From Paroedura picta (taxonomy: Eukaryota > Chordata > Lepidosauria > Squamata > Gekkonidae): a DNA stretch of 64,000 nt. The notes beneath the pieces were generated by a model. That model worked only from the letters and a program-made list of their open reading frames with translations. It did no database searches and was not told where the DNA came from. The position numbers and the translations under genes are program-made. Of the stretch, positions 25,701-32,215 are shown one piece after another; the stretch's first letter is position 1, and each line of letters opens with the position of its first letter. The stretch lies in NCBI RefSeq assembly GCF_049243985.1, contig NC_135373.1:98513213-98577212 (forward strand). Reading direction: 5' to 3'.

Positions 25701-26909
25701 AGAATGAGGCCTATGATTAGAATCTTTGCCTTTGGTCTCAATCATTATTTTTAAAATTTTCATCTCAGTCTATTTATAAGTGATTGTTGTATTATAATGC
25801 CAGGAGTCATTCCGTAATCTCATTTTTGATCACTGAGGAAGGCCGATGGGCCAAAATGCTTGAGGTCAGGTTCACTATTTTTTTGTCACTGTAAAATTTG
25901 ATTCATAATGGGGGCTATCAGGACCTATATCTGTTTCTTACTTTGTAATAACTACAAGCTTATTTTTATATTTTTTTCAGTCATTAATGCTTTTAACTTG
26001 ACTTACACAACTGATTTTGGTAGACCACAAAGTTTCCTTTTTTGCTGACTCTAAGTAAAGGCAAAAATGTATACATTGTGCATTACGACAACCACCCCCA
26101 AACTATTTCTCTCTGCCATTAAATATAGCTGTAAATACTGGCAAATGCAGACAAAATTCAAGAACACCTACAGATGTTCCCCCAAAATAACAGGAGTGCT
26201 GCTTTAAAAAAAATCAAAACAGGTACAAAGTGCTATATTACCTAAAAGCTCCTATTCGCCATTGTTTCCTCACCTACCAATAAAATGTGCTGACTTTTAA
26301 AAACCAAATTCAAGAAAGCGGTATTACCTCAGGATAGATTCAAATGAGTAGCCAACAATGAGTTGGTCTGAAGTAGCACAATAAAATCAGAGTCCAGTAG
26401 CACCTTTAAAACCAACAAAGTTTTATTCAAGCTGTGAGCTTTCGCCTCGAAAGTTCACGCCTTGAATAAATCTTTGTTGGTCTTAAAGGTGCTACTGGAC
26501 TCTGATTTTATTGTATTATCTCAGGGGTATTCCAGATCCCTTCCCTGAATTTTCAACTTGGTTTACCACCCAAACTAAGCAATATGGGAAAATCTGAGAA
26601 CGTGACCCTGAGGTAACACTCCCCCCCCAGCACCTGAGCGCCATTTCTACTCAGAAGTAAGGCCCATTTTATTCAATGGGCTTACGCCGAGGGAAGCGCT
26701 GTTCGAGTACTGCGGCCTCAGCAAGGAGAGAGCCAGCAGGGAAGGGGCGCCAAGCAAGCGAAAGGCGCACACACCGAGGCGCCGTCCTCTCGCAGCGTCT
26801 CAAGGGCACACGCCAAACAAAGCGGCGACGGAAGCGACTCCAGCAGCCAGTGAGCATCATGGAGCCCGTGATAACACTGGCAGACGAGAGGCTCGGCGGG
26901 CGACTCCAT
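1548..26909 (-). CDS. MEI1: Meiotic double-strand-break protein MEI1, N-terminal half (partial gene)
   Basis: MEI1 (relative of plant PRD1) is an Armadillo/HEAT-like scaffold needed with the REC114-MEI4 group for SPO11-dependent meiotic DNA breaks. Sixteen exons read right to left: 26909-26775, 25606-25483, 23586-23536, 20761-20706, 19403-19298, 14062-13859, 12772-12642, 10966-10852, 8401-8285, 7374-7275, 6082-5948, 5252-5138, 3224-3133, 3002-2861, 2323-2212, 1608-1548. Each has AG/GT borders and phases agree throughout, giving about 598 codons; the human protein, from memory, has about 1270 residues, so the rest lies beyond the left edge. Recognisable stretches include [13 protein letters not shown] (exon 1), [20 protein letters not shown] (exon 8), [10 protein letters not shown] (exon 9), [18 protein letters not shown] (exon 14) and [14 protein letters not shown] (exon 16). 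The protein is helix-rich and leucine-rich. The start at 26909 follows an E2F/NRF1-type promoter; an in-frame ATG at 26990 is a less likely alternative. Identity is from remembered family sequence; exon borders are seen. Confidence 0.9.
1885..2020 (-). mobile_element. Sauria-type tRNA-derived SINE fragment
   Basis: Read on the minus strand, the tRNA-like head (box-B-like segment near GGTTTAATTCTGC) is followed by CCAGCTGGGTGACTTTGGGC and the SINE body. The 3' part is missing. It matches the copies at 53318 and 58568. Confidence 0.75.
2021..2100. mobile_element. End fragment of a hAT-like non-autonomous transposon
   Basis: The segment CCCAGGGTTTCACGAAACCC followed by TGGTTGAGAAAGCCTG matches the right end of the longer copy at 3906-4228. 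Only one end is present. Confidence 0.45.
3906..4228. mobile_element. Non-autonomous hAT-like DNA transposon
   Basis: The left end CAGCCTTTCTCAA and the right end, approximately the reverse complement (CCTGGTTTAAAAAGCTTG), frame about 320 bp with no coding sequence. A related left-end segment lies at 51655-51860, and a right-end fragment at 2021-2100. The flanking 8-mers GTCTTTGT and GTCTGTTA are only partly alike, so the target-site duplication is eroded or absent. hAT assignment is an inference. Confidence 0.5.
4503..4650. repeat. Head-to-head palindrome of a Penelope-like repeat (copy A)
   Basis: The left arm (minus orientation, GAACAAAGTTTGAGTCCAGT) and right arm (plus orientation, ACTGGACTCAAACTTTGTTC) are inverted copies of one repeat. 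The centre is TAAGCTTTCGTCAC, the remains of the ribozyme-like region seen in copy B without its central hairpin. Confidence 0.6.
4682..4905 (-). mobile_element. 5S-rRNA-derived SINE
   Basis: On the minus strand, TCAGATCTTGGAAGCTAAGC then AGGGTTGACCCCAGC resembles the internal promoter region of 5S rRNA. It is followed by a GGCAAACCACCTCT body shared with other SINEs here. It is a SINE and not a 5S gene because the 5S part is incomplete and fused to a tail. Confidence 0.75.
5631..5875. repeat. Head-to-head palindrome of a Penelope-like repeat with hammerhead motif (copy B)
   Basis: Two inverted arms of roughly 100 bp (5631-5715 and 5750-5875) share GTCCAGTAGCACC / GGTGCTACTGGAC-type sequence around a 35-bp spacer. 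The right arm contains GACGAAGAGTGCTTGCACTC then GAAGGCTCACGCCC (5753-5786). This is a hammerhead-type core with a 6-bp hairpin closed by TT (GAGTGC/GCACTC) and a 3-bp stem III (GGC/GCC with loop TCAC). Hammerhead ribozymes are known in the long-terminal-repeat-like ends of Penelope-like elements, hence the family call. Confidence 0.65.
6486..6781 (-). mobile_element. tRNA-derived SINE with BovB-like body (family 2)
   Basis: On the minus strand this begins AGCCTCTTGTGGTGCAGAGT with box B GTTCGATCCC. The body carries GGCAAAACCACTCC and ends with GGGTCAGACATTACCCAG and CTTGCACAGGGGATACCTTT. The same family is seen in forward orientation at 29292-29585. Confidence 0.85.
7650..7850 (+). mobile_element. 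5S-rRNA-derived SINE
   Basis: TCTCAGATCTTGGACCTGTT then AGTATTTGGATGGGGGACC matches the 5S rRNA internal control region. It is followed by GGCAATGGCAAACCACCTCT and ends in a CTTGACAGCA tail like that of BovB-mobilised SINEs. Confidence 0.8.
9385..9424. repeat. Perfect 18-bp hairpin
   Basis: AGCTACAATCCTGAGATA, a 4-nt loop GGAG, and the exact reverse complement. It lies about 45 bp left of a TIR element in a MEI1 intron. No function is assigned. Confidence 0.6.
9471..9636. mobile_element. Short TIR element (MITE)
   Basis: Ends CCGTTTACGCACTGGA (left) and the reverse complement of TCCAGTGCATAAACGG (right) differ at one base in 16. CTA flanks both sides. The 166-bp interior has no coding potential. 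The superfamily is not settled. Confidence 0.6.
9858..10826 (+). mobile_element. L2-like LINE 3' fragment
   Basis: Translated pieces [18 protein letters not shown]-like, [35 protein letters not shown] and [20 protein letters not shown] are the C-terminal part of the reverse transcriptase and tail of the same LINE family as at 40533-41622, with several frame breaks. The 3' end is CACCCTGAGCCTCCGGGGAG followed by an AATAAA-type tail. It stops about 25 bp from the splice donor of MEI1 exon 8. Confidence 0.85.
11288..11500 (+). mobile_element. Sauria-type tRNA-derived SINE
   Basis: Head AGCCAGTTTGGTGTAGTGGT (box A) and GGTTCGATTCCGC (box B), body CCAGCTGGGTGACCTTGGGC, internal deletion, then GCGGCATATAAGAAC with a TCTTCT tail as in BovB-mobilised SINEs. 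Confidence 0.85.
11590..12225 (-). mobile_element. CR1 LINE reverse-transcriptase fragments
   Basis: On the minus strand, [20 protein letters not shown] (about 12050-12110) matches the conserved CR1 stretch before the first reverse-transcriptase motifs. The segment toward 11590 resembles downstream CR1 sequence. The copy is old and broken. Confidence 0.6.
14565..14692 (+). mobile_element. 5S-rRNA-derived SINE fragment
   Basis: TCTCAGATTTCAGATGCTAT and TATTCAGATGGGAGACCATC resemble 5S rRNA box A/C. GGCAATGACAAATCACC follows. An AC microsatellite begins directly after at about 14694. Confidence 0.65.
14720..15123 (+). mobile_element. LINE 3' end of unsettled family
   Basis: The translated segment [18 protein letters not shown] with a following [10 protein letters not shown] resembles the cysteine-histidine end of a LINE reverse-transcriptase protein. 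It is followed by an AT-rich 3' UTR ending in CCAATAAAAGGTTACTGACT and a short GACT-type repeat. The family cannot be fixed by eye. Confidence 0.5.
15125..15370 (-). mobile_element. CR1 LINE 3' fragment
   Basis: GCAGGATCAGCCTAAAGCAT, CTGTCCAGCTGCTGCTTAAA and GGGAGCTCACTTCCTCCTTA are hallmark reverse-complement sequence of the CR1 3' region. Confidence 0.8.
15666..16560. mobile_element. 895-bp TIR element, non-autonomous DNA transposon
   Basis: The left end GGGGCTTTCTGCAC and the right end (reverse complement GGGGCTTTCCGCAC) are near-perfect inverted repeats, flanked on both sides by ACA, a possible 3-bp target duplication. The interior is CpG-rich. Its overlapping open frames (193 codons minus, 140 codons plus) resemble no transposase. 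The 3-bp duplication and G-rich ends suggest PIF/Harbinger, as inference only. Confidence 0.6.
17068..17135 (-). repeat. L2-like LINE 3' tail and TTTA microsatellite
   Basis: (TTTA)n followed by TATACCGCCCTCCCCGAAGG is the reverse complement of the L2-like 3' terminus. Only the tail remains. Confidence 0.65.
18088..18207. repeat. Head-to-head palindrome of a Penelope-like repeat (copy C)
   Basis: The left arm begins GATTCAAATGAGTAGCCGTG and runs through GTCTAGTAGCACC. The right arm is GGTGCTACTGGACTCTGATT. The ribozyme-like centre present in copy B is missing, so the arms join directly at CAACAATAAATC. Confidence 0.65.
18476..18554. mobile_element. Internally shortened hAT-type palindromic MITE
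   Basis: Ends CAGGGGTAGTCAACCTG and CAGGTTGACTACTCCTG, flanked by AATTAAAC and AATTAGAC (8-bp duplication with one mismatch). It is a shorter relative of the full palindrome at 59605-59740; most of the left arm is gone. Confidence 0.8.
19651..19706. repeat. (CT)n microsatellite
   Basis: An uninterrupted run of 28 CT units in a MEI1 intron. Confidence 0.95.
21690..21945 (+). mobile_element. Sauria-type tRNA-derived SINE
   Basis: GAGCTGGCATGTTGTAGTGG head, GGTTTGATTCCCCACTCC box B, GACCTTGGGCTAGTCAG body, and GTAAGCTGCTTTGAGAAACC BovB-like tail. A fragment of another SINE-like repeat (CAACTTATGGCAACCCTATG) directly precedes it. Confidence 0.8.
23822..24055 (+). mobile_element. Sauria-type tRNA-derived SINE
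   Basis: GGCAGTGTGGTGTACTGGTT head with box B-like GGTTTGAAGCCCC, body GGACCAGTCATACTCTCAGC, and an end GAGAGAAAGGCAGGGTACAA typical of the family. Confidence 0.8.
25214..25227. repeat. Poly-G tract
   Basis: A run of 14 G bases followed by CGCGGTG in the first MEI1 intron. Such tracts are unstable and prone to sequencing error. Confidence 0.9.
25833..25859 (+). other. Degenerate hammerhead-like motif
   Basis: CTGAGGA, then AGGCC-GATG-GGCC as a possible stem II, then AAAATGC. The layout is that of a hammerhead core with one core change (GAA reads AAA). Similar sequences mark ends of Penelope-like elements. It is low-scoring and could be chance. Confidence 0.3.
26337..26522. repeat. Head-to-head palindrome of a Penelope-like repeat (copy D)
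   Basis: The left arm starts GATTCAAATGAGTAGCC and contains GTCCAGTAGCACC and the reverse of CGAAAGCTCACAGCTTGAAT. The right arm holds CTCGAAAGTTCACGCCTTGA through GGTGCTACTGGACTCTGATT. The arms meet inside the former ribozyme hairpin. It lies about 250 bp from MEI1 exon 1. Confidence 0.7.
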
Positions 26910-27030
26910 CGCACAGCTTTCTCCCCTCCCGCCCCCCGGAGGCCGGCCACAGCGGGAAGAAAACGGCGGGAAAGCTCTGCGCAGGCGCACTGCCCGGAGA
27001 CCAAGAAAGGCGCCTCCTGATTGGCAGTGG
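26910..27030 (-). promoter_or_regulatory. MEI1 promoter / 5' UTR with E2F- and NRF1-type sites
   Basis: CpG-rich DNA directly upstream of the MEI1 start codon. It holds GGCGGGAAA at 26965-26973, a second GCGGGAAG-like site near 26953, an NRF1-like palindrome (TGCGCAGGCGCACT, 26978-26991) and an inverted CCAAT box (GATTGGC) near 27019. There is no TATA box. E2F6-type sites of this form are known at promoters of germline genes that are silenced in somatic cells, which suits a meiotic gene. The transcription start is not resolved. Confidence 0.55.
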
Positions 27031-27850
27031 GGCGTTCCGCGGAAGCCGGAGGGCTTGGCATAAAGCCAAGCGAGAAAGGGTGCGCAGCCCGTGCCTTAAC
27101 GCCTGCGGGTACTCTAACGAGGCGGTAGACGCGCTGGGATCGGGAGCACGTCCATGGAGTGGTCCTGTGGCGTTTAGGGAGACCGGCTTTTGGAGGCAGA
27201 AATGCTATCCCAAATTGTGTATAACAACTACTACTACTTTGTTTTGATATCTCGCTCTTTCCTGATGGTGTACCCTTTGAAATCCATTGGTGCTTACATC
27301 TTCAGTTATTTCGGAGTTCAGCCTTTATTTTAAAGGATGATGAGTAGGGGCGCGTCGCGCAGTGTTTAACATTCTCTTTATTTCGCTCTGAAGGGACTCC
27401 TGCATGCGCATCCTGCCACGTTTTTGGAAAGGACCGTGTTTACAGACGAGGCACAAGCAGAAACACGGCCACTTGCAGGCAAATGCACTGCTCGTAGGGA
27501 AGGCGGCCTGCACCGGCTCCGCCTCCTTCGCGGCCGAAGGGCATAAGAGCCCTAGCGAGGCGGAGTGCCTGAATAAGTGTCACGGGCTGGGCCTTGTGCA
27601 TTCCGTGGCCTTCTCGCCACAGGGGTTACTATCATTCCTTGGTGTGGGGCGGCTTTTTAAGTCCCTCCCATTGCATTCGGTGGATCTTACACCCAGGCAA
27701 ATTCGTTGACAGGGCATTACATAGCGTGCGCACAGAACGTCTCCCACAAGCCATTTTCTAAGGCCCGCCGTCGCTCTTCTCTCCGTATTTTTACTTTCGC
27801 CCCGCATGTTGATTTTGCGACAGGAGCCTGAACACGCCCAGCCTCGGGAA
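27031..27850. other. Intergenic CpG-rich spacer between MEI1 and SNU13
   Basis: This stretch separates the two divergent genes. CpG density is high from about 26640 to 27130 and again from about 27400. Several overlapping open frames on both strands reflect the GC content and show no family resemblance or splice logic. No repeat element was recognised here, in contrast with the introns on either side. Confidence 0.5.
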
Positions 27851-28106
27851 CGTCTCCGCGGTGAATATGGAGGGGGGGGTCCGTGGGGTGCCTTTTCTCG
27901 CGCCGCCGGCAGAGGGCGCCATAGTCACTGAGCGCTCGGGTGCTCGCAGGGCCTCTTGGTCCAGGCTGGCCCTTCGCGATCATTTCCTGGGTTAGCTCAG
28001 CCTCACATCCGGCGGGAGAGCGTTTTTTGTGACTCGTGCGTTTCCAGGCCGAGAGGGCCGGTCGGCGGAGGAGAGCGTGCACGAGCGCTTGTCTGGCCTT
28101 GCAGCC
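27851..28106 (+). promoter_or_regulatory. SNU13 promoter and 5' UTR
   Basis: CpG-island sequence leading to the SNU13 start codon at 28107. It is GC-rich, lacks an obvious TATA box, and contains several GGGCG/CCCGC-like stretches, as expected for a housekeeping gene. The exact transcription start cannot be placed from sequence alone. Confidence 0.5.
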
Positions 28107-30742
28107 ATGGTGAGGGGGCGGCCTCGCTCGCTTTCTGCGCTGGAACTTGGGGGGCTGGAGAGCACGTGGCGGAGAGGCGTCGCGCGGTCGTTGAGTCGGG
28201 GCTGGCGCCCACTGAGGCGGGGAGGGATATCGGACGGGGACGGGCTGCAAGTCGAAGAAACAGGCCGGGAGCAAATCTGGGCTTCTCCATCGTGCCTCGC
28301 GGGCATTTTTTCGACCCGTTGTACAGTTGAGCACCAGCCCACGTGCTCCGACCATCAGAGCTCCCAGGGTAGACTTCGGTGTTCTTTATTCCGTAGGACA
28401 CGTTTAGTTCTGTAGCTTTAGTGCCTTGAGGTGTCAGTGCGCGAGTGGTGGACTCTTTTCCCCAGCCCCAGAAATGAAGGAAACATAACAGGAATCCCCC
28501 GCCCTCCATTTTTTAAAATTAACTTCCAGATGTTCTTTCCTGCTGTAGCCCCGTTGGAGTGTCAAGCTAGTAATATTAACAATGACTCGTCAGTGATGTT
28601 GTGTAGCTATTATTTATGTTTCTGTTATATATATATAGAGAGAGAACAGACTATGGTTGGAGAGAGAACTGGGCAGAATTACCGTGTCTAACTTGGATCT
28701 TTTAAAGGATGATTTAAAGCTTTCGATAGGGTAAGAGAGGCTTCAGTTTGAAGTCAAAAGGCAGCATAGTTTTATTTATTCCTTCATTTGATTCATACAC
28801 TACCCCATCTAGGGGCGGTATAAGTGGAACACCAGAACTAGTACATTTCAAATATGTATAACAATATGAACAGTGGGTGTAATAAGCAAGAATCAGCTTT
28901 CCCTAAATGGCAGTAAAAGCAGCTGGGGAGGGTGACTTTTTATACGAAACTGGCAAGGGGTGCAATCTCACTATTGTTCAGTGGCTGTATCTGTTAAAAG
29001 CTCACTGGAGTGCATGTAGTTCTGCTGTTAACTGATTCAGGCACAGCCCTGTACCTTCCAGGATTGTAAATATTTACAGGACATTGTAAATATTTACAGG
29101 ACATTAATTTTTGCCTTTTTTTCTGCAGACTGAGGCAGAAGTAAACCCTAAAGCTTATCCACTAGCTGATGCCCAGCTCACAAAGACACTGCTGGATCTC
29201 GTACAGCAATCCTGCAACTACAAACAGTTACGCAAAGGAGCCAATGAAGGTGAGCAGACTGTTTGAACTTCTACAGAGGATTAGTATATGTGTAGAGCCT
29301 CTTGTGGCGCAGGGTGGTAAGGCAGCAAAAATGCTGTCTGAAGCTGTCTGCCCATGAGGCTGGGAGTTCAATCCCAGCAGCCAGCTCAAGGTTGACTCAG
29401 CCTTCCATCCTTCCGAGGTCGGTAAAATGAGTACCCAGCTTGCTGGGGGGTAAATGGTAATGACTGGGGAAGGCACTGGCAAACCACCCCGTATTGAGTC
29501 TGCCAAAAAAACGCTGGAGGGCGTCGCCCCAAGGGTCAGACATGACCCGGTGCTTGCACAGGGGATACCTTTACCTTTTAGCATTTTAAAGGGATTTCAT
29601 TCTCTTATGGATAGCATAAGTGCTACATTCCTTTGTTGTCTCCTTGCCTAGCAGTGAAAACTGTTACTGCTCCAGATACATTGAGCAGGTGAAGAATCTT
29701 TTGCTCCCCTCCTGTTTTATTTCTGCAAGGTCACATTGGAAATAAATGTGTCTGGAAACAGAGTTCTTGGTGTCAAATATCTTCTGGTAGTATCAGAATC
29801 TCATTTGTTTTTAAATATAGTAAGAGAATGTTAAGAATTTGGGTTCTTCCCTTACCAGTTTGCATACACACTTGATAGAATTTTGCAGTTAATAGTACAT
29901 GTTTGTATGTAACCATAACTTGTAAGATATAATCAGTTTTTGACAAATGCCAGAACATTAAATTCCTCCTGTACTTTCTTCAGTGATGTAAGAACAAAAA
30001 GGTATTGATGGAACAGATCTGGCAGCATATTAGTTTGTATTTTTCATCAAAAATACAGCTAGTTTGTTCATCAAAATTACAGGCAGTGGGCTGGCCTCTG
30101 CTGAAGAAACAATTCCTAGGGAAGATGATGGAAAGAGCTGCCATGAACAAACTGACAGCATTCTGGGAAGAAGCGTCGGTCCTAGACTCAGCCCAATCGG
30201 GTTTCCAGACTGGCCTTAGGGTTGATACAACACTGGTCACCTTGATGGATAACATCCGCCATTAGCTGGACAGAGGCGGGTCAGCGCTGCTAATACTAGT
30301 TCTTTTCCAACCTGGCTAACATAGGTTAGGATTTGAAGATGTTCATGGCCAGTAATAGTCTATCACGGTACATGAGACCATTTCCATAGGATTGCTAATC
30401 TGATAGCACAAAGTATCAGTTATATTTTAGAGGTTTTAAGAAATGAAACTAGTTAATATATGACCCTTCTTTTCTACAGCCACGAAAACTTTGAACAGAG
30501 GAATTGCTGAATTCATTGTGATGGCTGCAGATGCTGAGCCCCTGGAGATCATCCTGCATCTTCCACTGTTGTGTGAGGACAAGAATGTGCCCTATGTATT
30601 TGTGCGCTCCAGGCAGGCTCTGGGCCGGGCATGTGGTGTTTCTCGCCCCGTAATTGCCTGTTCCATTACCATCAAAGAAGGTTCACAACTGAAGCCTCAG
30701 ATTCAATCTGTCCAACAAGCCATTGAGAGACTATTAGTCTGA
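28107..30742 (+). CDS. SNU13: SNU13 (NHP2L1/15.5K) RNA-binding protein, complete
   Basis: SNU13 is the L7Ae-family protein that binds kink-turns in U4 snRNA and box C/D snoRNAs and nucleates U4/U6.U5 tri-snRNP and C/D snoRNP assembly in the nucleus and nucleolus. The three coding exons are 28107-28109, 29129-29249 and 30480-30742. The first carries only the ATG before a GTGAGG donor. Together they make 387 bp, a 128-residue protein equal in length to the human one. Conserved pieces are [18 protein letters not shown], the RNA-binding core [40 protein letters not shown] and [11 protein letters not shown]. Differences from human (as remembered) are few and conservative, such as D5E and K86R. Intron 2 holds a SINE and an L2-type LINE fragment. 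The stop codon TGA is at 30740-30742. Confidence 0.98.
28765..28822 (-). repeat. L2-like LINE 3' tail remnant
   Basis: TTTATTTATTCC followed by ACTACCCCATCTAGGGGCGG is a decayed reverse complement of the L2-like terminus, in SNU13 intron 1. Confidence 0.45.
29062..29103 (+). repeat. Tandem repeat carrying a duplicated decoy splice acceptor
   Basis: ATTGTAAATATTTACAGGAC occurs twice in a row, each copy with a TTTACAG that looks like a weak 3' splice site. They sit just upstream of the real acceptor of SNU13 exon 2 (AG at 29127-29128). Confidence 0.75.
29292..29585 (+). mobile_element. tRNA-derived SINE with BovB-like body (family 2)
   Basis: TAGAGCCTCTTGTGGCGCAG head, box B GTTCAATCCC, GGCACTGGCAAACCACCCCG, then GGGTCAGACATGACCCGGTG and CTTGCACAGGGGATACCTTT. 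The copy looks full length. It starts about 40 bp after the donor of SNU13 exon 2. Confidence 0.88.
30075..30310 (+). mobile_element. L2-like LINE reverse-transcriptase fragment
   Basis: The translated stretch [19 protein letters not shown] with [20 protein letters not shown] matches the early reverse-transcriptase motifs of the L2/CR1 group. A stop interrupts it after TLMDNIRH. It lies in SNU13 intron 2. Confidence 0.75.
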
Positions 30743-31219
30743 ATTTGTTTGGTTGCCCCATACTAAACTAGAATAACTCAAGGAAAGATGATGTATCATT
30801 ATTTTTTGTTTGTCTCATTATTTGTACAGTATTGACTTCTATATGATTTCAATTGTTTACCAGCTTGGCCACTTCCTTCTGCTTGCTTCACAATACTTGC
30901 TCTTCAAGATGGTAATCTTGTCATGTTAAGGGGTTGTATTTCTGATGAACCATTCTCTCCAAGTAGGATTTAAGTAGCCTAATTTTTTTTGTAATAAGTC
31001 GATTTACAGAATGATTTTTTGCTAGAAGATTAGGGTTCCAGGCAACAAATCATGTGCCGGATCTGTCCATTACTCAAGTGCATGAGAAAACTGCTCTCAA
31101 ATCACTTGCTTTTACAGAGGTTCAAAATGAAAGCTTAGCTGGTTAAAATTTAATACATGTGCACTCTTAGAAGGTAGATAAAAAACTTGTATTACCACAG
31201 GGTTTAACATGTTTTTAAA

Positions 31220-31677
31220 AATAAATATTACAGTTCAATGTATATATGTTGTAATTGTCTTTGTTAGCTAATACCATTGCAGCATATAGAGGGTATGACA
31301 AGTAATAATCACAGCTGCTATTGATTAGGTTAACTCAAAAGGTGTAGTCTTCAAAAAGTCGAGTCCTATTTTCATAGTCTTGGGAAACATGTATTCAGAA
31401 GAATGATTTAATTGTCCATATAGTGACCGAAATCAAATTGACATCTTGTTCCAAGAAATAAGCTTTGCGTATTGTTGCTCTGGAGTTTGGTGACCTGGCT
31501 GCTCTTTGCACTCCAGCAAGCTTTCACCTTGGTGGGGCTTTATAACTCAGCGCTCCAAATTTTCTGAAATCAGACTGGTTTGTTTATAGTTTTTTAAACA
31601 TTTCCTGTAATTCCAGCAATGCTTTAGTTTGCAGTAAACAAGTGTACTGCAGTCTGACCAAAAATAATGGCAATAAA
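31220..31677 (+). terminator. Two candidate SNU13 polyadenylation signals
   Basis: AATAAA hexamers occur at 31220-31225 and 31672-31677, about 480 and 930 bases past the stop codon. Both are on the sense strand of SNU13, and either or both could define the 3' end. The DNA between 31680 and 32045 is AT-rich and holds nothing else recognisable. Confidence 0.5.
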
Positions 31678-32059
31678 TGCCTCTTGGTTTGCATTATGCT
31701 GCCTGCTTGTACAGTAAGGCTGTGGCTTATTTAAATTCTCTTTCCCAGCCAAAAGCACAATATATGTTGGAGTGTTAAGGTTGGGTTTTCTGTTCTGAAT
31801 CCTAAAAACTTAAGTACCTTACTTTCAGGAACTGTGTATAACTATTTTATGAGTTAATATATTGTTTGAATGGCAGGATATAATTGACTTGCCTCTCTTA
31901 CATTCAGCAATGTTAATAACTATTACAATTAAATGGAAGGTTAGATACAATTGTTTGGGACTTAGCATGTAGTCTGACTTCTATGCTATACATTATCTTG
32001 TTTTAAGTACCATACTGCAACAGCAGGAATAGGCCAAACAGCATTACAAAACTTACCAA

Positions 32060-32065
32060 TTTATT
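32060..32065 (-). terminator. XRCC6 polyadenylation signal
   Basis: AATAAA on the minus strand, about 150 bases beyond the XRCC6 stop codon. This gives a short 3' UTR and places the end of XRCC6 within about 400 bp of the convergent SNU13 3' end. Confidence 0.55.
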
Positions 32066-32215
32066 CAGTCACAAAAGGCATATAAATGAACATTTTAAGA
32101 CTAGTCAGAACTGGATTTTTCTGCCACATGAATACAAGTTGACAATTAGATATTTAATTGCCTTCTGTTATAGATTGGGTAAAGAAGCAATATGTTTCTC
32201 AATAGGCTGCAGCTC

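Noticed and set aside
26669-28509. Several long open frames in the MEI1-SNU13 spacer (up to 212 codons)
   Set aside because: All are in CpG-island DNA, on both strands, with compositionally biased proteins. Only MEI1 exon 1 (26775-26909) and the SNU13 ATG fit a gene.
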